NCBI RefSeq assembly: GCF_014773385.1 | Contig: NZ_JACXAI010000012.1 | Span: forward strand, 1 to 64,000 | Direction of reading: 5' to 3' | DNA: 64,000 nucleotides | Source: Metabacillus arenae | GTDB taxonomy: Bacteria; Bacillota; Bacilli; Bacillales; Bacillaceae | Part shown: positions 59,700 to 64,000 of the stretch, one piece after another | Numbering within the stretch: the stretch's first letter is position 1 | Layout: every line of letters starts with the position of its first letter | The notes under the pieces: generated by a model | The model's database searches: none | The model's input: the letters and a program-made list of their open reading frames with translations, nothing else | Told to the model about the DNA's origin: nothing | Translations under genes and position numbers: made by a program

Positions 59700-60617
59700 G
59701 TGGAACAACTTTTGCGTAACTTCTTCTTGTTTTTATCTAAAAATAAATCATTTACAAAGCTTGCGAAAAAGTATGGGCCCAGGCTTGGAGCGGCGCGTTT
59801 TGTTGCAGGCGAGGACATTAAGAAAGCGGTTGAAGTCATCAAAGACTTAAACTCAAAAAATCTTGATGTAACGATCGACTACCTTGGGGAATTTGTTGAT
59901 AATGAAAGAGAAGCAAACGAAATGGCCGACAATTGTTTAAACGCCATTGAAGTAATCGGAAAAGAAAAATTGCACTCTCAATTATCTCTCAAATTAACCT
60001 CAATGGGACTGGATATTTCAGCTGCAATTGTGATGAAAAATATGCGAAGAATCTTAAAATCCGCGAAAACTCACAATGTTTTTGTGACAATTGACATGGA
60101 GGATTTTTCTCGTTGTCAAAAAACAATTGATATTTTCACAGAGCTTAAAAGTGAGTATGATAACATCGGTACCGTTATTCAAGCATACCTTTTTAGAACA
60201 GTTAAGGATATTGCAGATCTGAATCAATATAATCCAAATTTGCGTTTGGTAAAAGGGGCATATAAAGAGTCACCTCAAGTCGCCTTTCCAGAGAAAAAAG
60301 ATGTCGATGAAAATTTCAAAAAGATTATTAAAATGCATTTGTTGAATGGAAACTATACAGCTGTTGCTACTCATGATGATGCAATCATTGAATATACAAA
60401 GCAGCTTGTAATTGAAGAGAATATTTCAAAGGATCTTTTTGAATTCCAAATGTTATACGGAATTCGTCCCGAAAGACAGCTGGAGCTGGTGAATGAAGGA
60501 TACAAAATGCGTGTGTATGTTCCTTATGGTAAGGATTGGTACGGCTATTTTATGAGACGTTTAGCAGAAAGACCCGCCAATGTTGCGTTCGTCTTAAAAG
60601 GCGTTTTAAAAAAATAG
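59700..60617 (+). CDS. fadM: Proline dehydrogenase FadM/PutB type
   Basis: FAD-dependent TIM-barrel proline dehydrogenase (305 aa), oxidising proline to pyrroline-5-carboxylate. Family blocks: LGAARFVAGEDIKKAVEVI, LDVTIDYLGEFVDNE, SLKLTSMGLDIS, VTIDMEDFSRC, LRLVKGAYKES, ATHDDAIIEYTKQLV and FQMLYGIRPERQ with the C-terminal FMRRLAERPANV (substrate-binding Arg pair). GTG 59700 is chosen because AAAGGGG precedes it and the protein then starts like B. subtilis FadM; the frame extends upstream into repeat D, giving a spurious 24-residue leader. In B. subtilis the gene also lies beside fadN. Confidence 0.92.
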   Translation: MEQLLRNFFLFLSKNKSFTKLAKKYGPRLGAARFVAGEDIKKAVEVIKDLNSKNLDVTIDYLGEFVDNEREANEMADNCLNAIEVIGKEKLHSQLSLKLTSMGLDISAAIVMKNMRRILKSAKTHNVFVTIDMEDFSRCQKTIDIFTELKSEYDNIGTVIQAYLFRTVKDIADLNQYNPNLRLVKGAYKESPQVAFPEKKDVDENFKKIIKMHLLNGNYTAVATHDDAIIEYTKQLVIEENISKDLFEFQMLYGIRPERQLELVNEGYKMRVYVPYGKDWYGYFMRRLAERPANVAFVLKGVLKK

Positions 60618-60625
60618 GAAAACCT

Positions 60626-60660
60626 TTCAGGTGTCGCGGTTATAAATGCGACAACCTGAA
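60626..60660 (+). terminator. Terminator after fadM
   Basis: TTCAGGTGTCGC pairs with GCGACA-CCTGAA, ten-base loop, followed by TGCTTTTT. Confidence 0.8.
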
Positions 60661-60703
60661 TGCTTTTTACCATTTCTTCTTTAAGACTCATTCTGCTCTA
60701 TAA

Positions 60704-60853
60704 TTAAACTTCTCCCATATTTTCTTTTTTATATTGCTGATTTTGACTAGTTCTCTTTCCGCCGCCAGTATGCTCATTGGTTGGTCCGGAATTCCCTTTT
60801 ACACTTGCTGCACTAACTCCTGCTTTTGAAGGATCTTTCTTTAATCGTGCCAT
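60704..60853 (-). CDS. yuzL: YuzL-like small protein
   Basis: A 49-residue basic, Gly/Ser/Lys-rich protein below usual ORF cutoffs: MARLKKDPSKAGVSAASVKG, then TGGGKRTSQNQQ. The ribosome site AGGAGGTGAT is ideal, eight bases before the ATG. B. subtilis has yuzL at the same place, between fadM and fadN, with the same pattern (Pfam YuzL-like), so this is a conserved gene of unknown function. Its composition recalls small spore or stress proteins, but that is inference. Confidence 0.85.
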   Translation of the reverse strand: MARLKKDPSKAGVSAASVKGNSGPTNEHTGGGKRTSQNQQYKKENMGEV

Positions 60854-61058
60854 GTTAAATATCACCTCCTAGCGATTAATTTCTCATAATCGTTCATCTT
60901 TTATACTTTTTTTCGCGTATAATCAATGGAGTCCCCTTTTTGGATGCTTCATATAGTAATTCCTGAATGAATTTCTTTTGGAAATATGTTGAACAAATTT
61001 TCTAAATCTTTTATATTTATAACTAGGGGTAATGGCGTATATTTTTTTACTAAAAAAA

Positions 61059-61076
61059 TGAATGATCATTCATTCA
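61059..61076. promoter_or_regulatory. FadR-type operator
   Basis: TGAATGATCATTCATTCA closely matches the B. subtilis FadR (YsiA) box, TGAATGA-N4-TCATTCA. It lies 24 bp before the true fadN start, so FadR would block the fad operon until long-chain acyl-CoA accumulates. Confidence 0.85.
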
Positions 61077-61100
61077 AAAAACGACAAAGGTGGAAAAGAA

Positions 61101-63485
61101 ATGACTAAAAGCATTAAGAAAGCTGCAGTTTTAGGTTCAGGAGTTATGGGTTCTGGAATTGCTGCACATTTAGCAAATATCGGTATCCCTGTCTTATTAC
61201 TTGATATTGTCCCGAGGGATTTAACAGTGGAGGAAAAAGAGAAGGGTTTATCATTAGAGGATAAACCTGTAAGAAACAGGATAGCTTCTGCTGCTGCTAA
61301 AAAACTGCTCAAGCAAAAGCCTGCTCCATTATCATCAAAATCAAACTTATCTTTTATAGAGGTTGGGAATTTTGAAGATGATATGGACCGCCTTGCTGAT
61401 GTGGATTGGATTATTGAAGTCGTTGTAGAGAACTTAGATATAAAGAAATATGTATTATTTGAAATTGATAAGTACCGCAAGTCAGGAGCTATTGTAAGTT
61501 CTAATACATCGGGAATTTCAGTGGAAGCAATGGCAGAGGGCTGTTCAGAGGATTTTCGAAAACATTTTCTGGGAACACATTTTTTCAACCCGCCACGTTA
61601 TCTTAAATTGTTAGAACTAATACCTACAAAAGATACGGACCCTCATGTATTATCCTTCATGAAGACGTTTGCGGAGGATGTTTTAGGCAAGGGTGTGGTT
61701 GAAGCGAAAGACACTCCAAACTTTATTGCCAACAGAATTGGAACTTATGGACTTTTAGTAACCGTGCGGGAAATGGTTAAAGGTAACTATAGTGTTGGTG
61801 AAGTCGATTCCATTACAGGACCGTTGATTGGAAGGCCCAAAAGTGCAACCTTTAGAACACTGGATGTAGTTGGATTAGATACATTTGCGAATGTAGCGAA
61901 AAACGTTTATGACCAGGTTGAAGGAGAAGAAAAAGATGTATTTGACCCGCCGACTTTTATGAAACAAATGCTTGTAAATGGTTGGTTAGGCAGTAAATCA
62001 GGCCAGGGTTTTTATAAAAAAGTGGGTCAAGACATTTTTGAATTAGAGTCTGAGACATTAAAGTATGTAGAGCGTAAAAAGCTAAAAGCTCCAAGCCTTG
62101 AAATGGTAAAACAAGTAAAAGGTACAGGGGCTAAAATGAAAGCGCTTATTTACTCGGAAGACCGCGCTGGTCAGCTATTATGGCAAATAACAGCTCCTAC
62201 ACTTTTATATTCAGCGAACCTATTAGGGGAAATTGCAGATGATATTGTTGCAATTGATCAGGCAATGAAATGGGGTTTTGGCTGGCAGCTCGGCCCTTTT
62301 GAAACGTGGGATGCAATTGGTATTGAAAAATCTCTTTCAGTAATGGAAAGTCAGGGAATGAAAGCACCTGATTGGATATATGAAATGATCGAAAAAGGGC
62401 ATAAATCTTTTTATATAAATGAAAACGGCGTCCGATTTTATTATAAGGACGGGGAATACAGAAAGATTGAGGTCAATCCAAAATCAATTAATTTACAACA
62501 AATAAAGGAAACAAAGGGTGTAATCAAAAAGAACAGTAGTGCAAGCTTAATAGATCTAGGTGAAAGTGTAGCTTTACTTGAGTTTCATTCTAAGAACAAT
62601 GCAATTGGCCTAGACATCATTCAAATGATCAATTTTGCAATCGATGAAGTAGAGCGTAACTACAAAGGGCTGGTAATTGGGAATCAAGGTAAAAACTTCT
62701 GTGTTGGGGCCAATCTAGCGATGATCTTACTTGAAGCACAAGACGATAATTATTTTGAAGTAGATATGGTCATCCGTCATTTTCAGCAAGCAATGATGAA
62801 GATAAAGTACAGCCGTAAACCCGTGGTAGCTGCACCGTTTGGAATGACACTTGGCGGAGGAGCGGAAATATGTCTTCCAGCTGCACATATTCAAGCATCA
62901 AGCGAAACCTATATGGGATTAGTTGAGGTCGGTGTCGGATTAATTCCGGGCGGGGGAGGCAACAAGGAGCTTTACATTAAACATTTAAGAAGTCTACCTA
63001 AAGGGGTCAATTTTGATCTTCAAAATGTGGCAAATAAAGTATTTGAAACAATAGCAACAGGAAAAGTATCTTCTTCTGCTCATGAAGCAATTGAAAATAA
63101 TTTCCTGGGTCAAAGTGATGGGATAAGTATTAATGGAGATCACCTGATCTATGATGCAAAGCAAAAGGTCCTTCATTTAGCAGAAGAAGGCTATCTGCCG
63201 CCAGTTCGTAGAAAAATCCCGGTTGTTGGGGAGACAGGATATGCAGCATTACTACTGGGGGCACAAGCTATGCTGCACTCGGGATATATTTCCGAACATG
63301 ATATGAAGATTGCTAAAAAGGTGGCCTATGTGATTGCAGGAGGAAAAGTACCATTCGGAACAGAGGTTGATGAACAATACTTACTAGATTTAGAGAGAGA
63401 AGCATTTCTCAGTTTAGTGGCCGAAGGAAAGTCTCAGCAAAGGATGCAGCATATGCTTGTTAAAGGAAAGCCATTACGTAACTAG
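61101..63485 (+). CDS. fadN: 3-hydroxyacyl-CoA dehydrogenase / enoyl-CoA hydratase
   Basis: Bifunctional beta-oxidation enzyme (794 aa). The N-terminal NAD-dependent dehydrogenase has AAVLGSGVMGSGIAAHLANI, VSSNTSGISVEAMAE, and HFFNPPRYLKLLELIPT with the catalytic His; the middle dehydrogenase C-domain has KWGFGWQLGPFETWDAIG; the C-terminal crotonase-like domain (about 480-700) has NFCVGANLAM and PFGMTLGGGAEICLPA (oxyanion hole) with GLIPGGGGNKE. ATG 61101 follows AAAGGTGG; the ATG at 61062 lies inside the FadR operator. Operon with fadA 13 bp downstream, as B. subtilis fadNAE. Confidence 0.94.
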   Translation: MTKSIKKAAVLGSGVMGSGIAAHLANIGIPVLLLDIVPRDLTVEEKEKGLSLEDKPVRNRIASAAAKKLLKQKPAPLSSKSNLSFIEVGNFEDDMDRLADVDWIIEVVVENLDIKKYVLFEIDKYRKSGAIVSSNTSGISVEAMAEGCSEDFRKHFLGTHFFNPPRYLKLLELIPTKDTDPHVLSFMKTFAEDVLGKGVVEAKDTPNFIANRIGTYGLLVTVREMVKGNYSVGEVDSITGPLIGRPKSATFRTLDVVGLDTFANVAKNVYDQVEGEEKDVFDPPTFMKQMLVNGWLGSKSGQGFYKKVGQDIFELESETLKYVERKKLKAPSLEMVKQVKGTGAKMKALIYSEDRAGQLLWQITAPTLLYSANLLGEIADDIVAIDQAMKWGFGWQLGPFETWDAIGIEKSLSVMESQGMKAPDWIYEMIEKGHKSFYINENGVRFYYKDGEYRKIEVNPKSINLQQIKETKGVIKKNSSASLIDLGESVALLEFHSKNNAIGLDIIQMINFAIDEVERNYKGLVIGNQGKNFCVGANLAMILLEAQDDNYFEVDMVIRHFQQAMMKIKYSRKPVVAAPFGMTLGGGAEICLPAAHIQASSETYMGLVEVGVGLIPGGGGNKELYIKHLRSLPKGVNFDLQNVANKVFETIATGKVSSSAHEAIENNFLGQSDGISINGDHLIYDAKQKVLHLAEEGYLPPVRRKIPVVGETGYAALLLGAQAMLHSGYISEHDMKIAKKVAYVIAGGKVPFGTEVDEQYLLDLEREAFLSLVAEGKSQQRMQHMLVKGKPLRN

Positions 63486-63498
63486 GGGGAAATCAAAA

Positions 63499-64000
63499 AT
63501 GAGGGAAGCGGTCATTGTTTCTGGAGCTCGAACACCTGTAGGAAGAGCGAAAAAAGGAACCCTTGCTCACGTTAGACCTGATGATTTAGGAGCACTGGTT
63601 GTTAAGGAAACGTTAAAACGGGCAGGTAATTATGAAGGGAATATTGATGATCTCATTATAGGCTGTGCAATGCCTGAAGCAGAGCAGGGATTAAACATGG
63701 CTAGAAATATCGGAGCCCTTGCCGGCCTTCCATATACGGTGCCTGCAATTACTGTAAATCGTTACTGTTCTTCTGGTCTTCAAGCAATTGCTTATGCAGC
63801 TGAAAAAATTATGATTGGCCACTATGACACGGCTGTAGCTGGTGGAGCTGAATCTATGAGTTTAGTACCTATGATGGGGCATGTTCAGCGCCCAAATGTA
63901 AAGATTGCTGAAGAGACTCCTGAATACTATATGAGCATGGGACATACAGCAGAGCAAGTCGCTGAGAAATATCGTGTAAGCCGTGAGGAACAAGATGACT
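63499..64000 (+). CDS. fadA: Acetyl-CoA C-acyltransferase, 5' part only
   Basis: Thiolase that performs the last step of beta-oxidation, cut by the window end after about 167 codons. MREAVIVSGARTPVGRAKKG opens the protein, and the active-site Cys lies in VNRYCSSGLQAIAYAAE (about residue 91), with GGAESMSLVPMMGH following. AGGGGG precedes the ATG. It follows fadN and should precede fadE outside the window. Confidence 0.92.
   Translation, partial: MREAVIVSGARTPVGRAKKGTLAHVRPDDLGALVVKETLKRAGNYEGNIDDLIIGCAMPEAEQGLNMARNIGALAGLPYTVPAITVNRYCSSGLQAIAYAAEKIMIGHYDTAVAGGAESMSLVPMMGHVQRPNVKIAEETPEYYMSMGHTAEQVAEKYRVSREEQDD

Overview
The window is a low-GC, mostly single-strand-operon Bacillaceae chromosome segment. 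Strong AGGAGG-type ribosome binding sites, frequent TTG/GTG starts, intrinsic terminators, c-di-AMP riboswitches, CcpA/Fur/Zur/FadR-type operators and gene order shared with Bacillus subtilis (yusV-yusU ... fadM-yuzL-fadN-fadA, nucA/comJ, TetR-SMR-SMR) point to a Bacillus sensu lato. The class IV PHA cluster (phaP-phaQ-phaR-phaB-phaC) resembles that of the Bacillus megaterium/cereus types. Species cannot be fixed from the sequence alone. No rRNA, tRNA, CRISPR array, prophage or intact insertion sequence was seen.

Layout. 0-11 kb: cell-envelope genes (LCP transferase, secreted nucleotidase, O-antigen-ligase-like protein, cardiolipin synthase, divergent PAP2) and the competence nuclease NucA with its inhibitor ComJ. 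11.4-15.2 kb: a ThuA / two Gfo-Idh dehydrogenases / TIM-barrel isomerase operon behind a consensus cre site. 15.6-20 kb: acetyltransferase, secreted peptidoglycan-binding protein, ECF sigma/anti-sigma pair with an autoregulatory-type promoter, a 51-bp tandem repeat array and a DUF4003 gene. 20-32 kb: fumarase, AraC/GyrI and MerR/TipAS regulators, an orphan MurE-like ligase, an SDR, a second ECF sigma/anti-sigma pair, an SMR efflux pair with its TetR regulator, a D,D-carboxypeptidase, and several gene fragments (TetR C-terminus, TnpB, copper-binding four-helix protein).

32-39 kb: oligoendopeptidase F, then two separate ydaO-type c-di-AMP riboswitches, one before a glutamate/dicarboxylate symporter and one before the potassium transporter ktrAB. 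39-43.8 kb: a zinc-starvation island with Zur-box-like sites: zinc-independent L33, L31 and S14 paralogues, FolE2, a flavoprotein, a small unknown protein and a frameshifted YciC/ZagA GTPase; a ZIP metal transporter follows. 45-52.7 kb: a complete polyhydroxybutyrate locus (depolymerase-like esterase, reductases, phasin, PhaQ, PhaR, PhaC, a biotinyl/lipoyl-like small protein, thiolase). 53.4-58.6 kb: Fur-controlled siderophore uptake with a FhuF-like reductase. 59.5 kb to the end: proline dehydrogenase and the FadR-type fatty-acid beta-oxidation operon (fadN, start of fadA), which runs off the window.

The most unusual non-gene content is a family of roughly 170-230 bp intergenic repeats (four good copies, three degraded, all legible in the + orientation), long and short forms differing by a hairpin module; one copy separates nucA from comJ and another abuts the proline dehydrogenase start. 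Function assignments rest on recognised motifs and remembered family similarity; no database search was possible.
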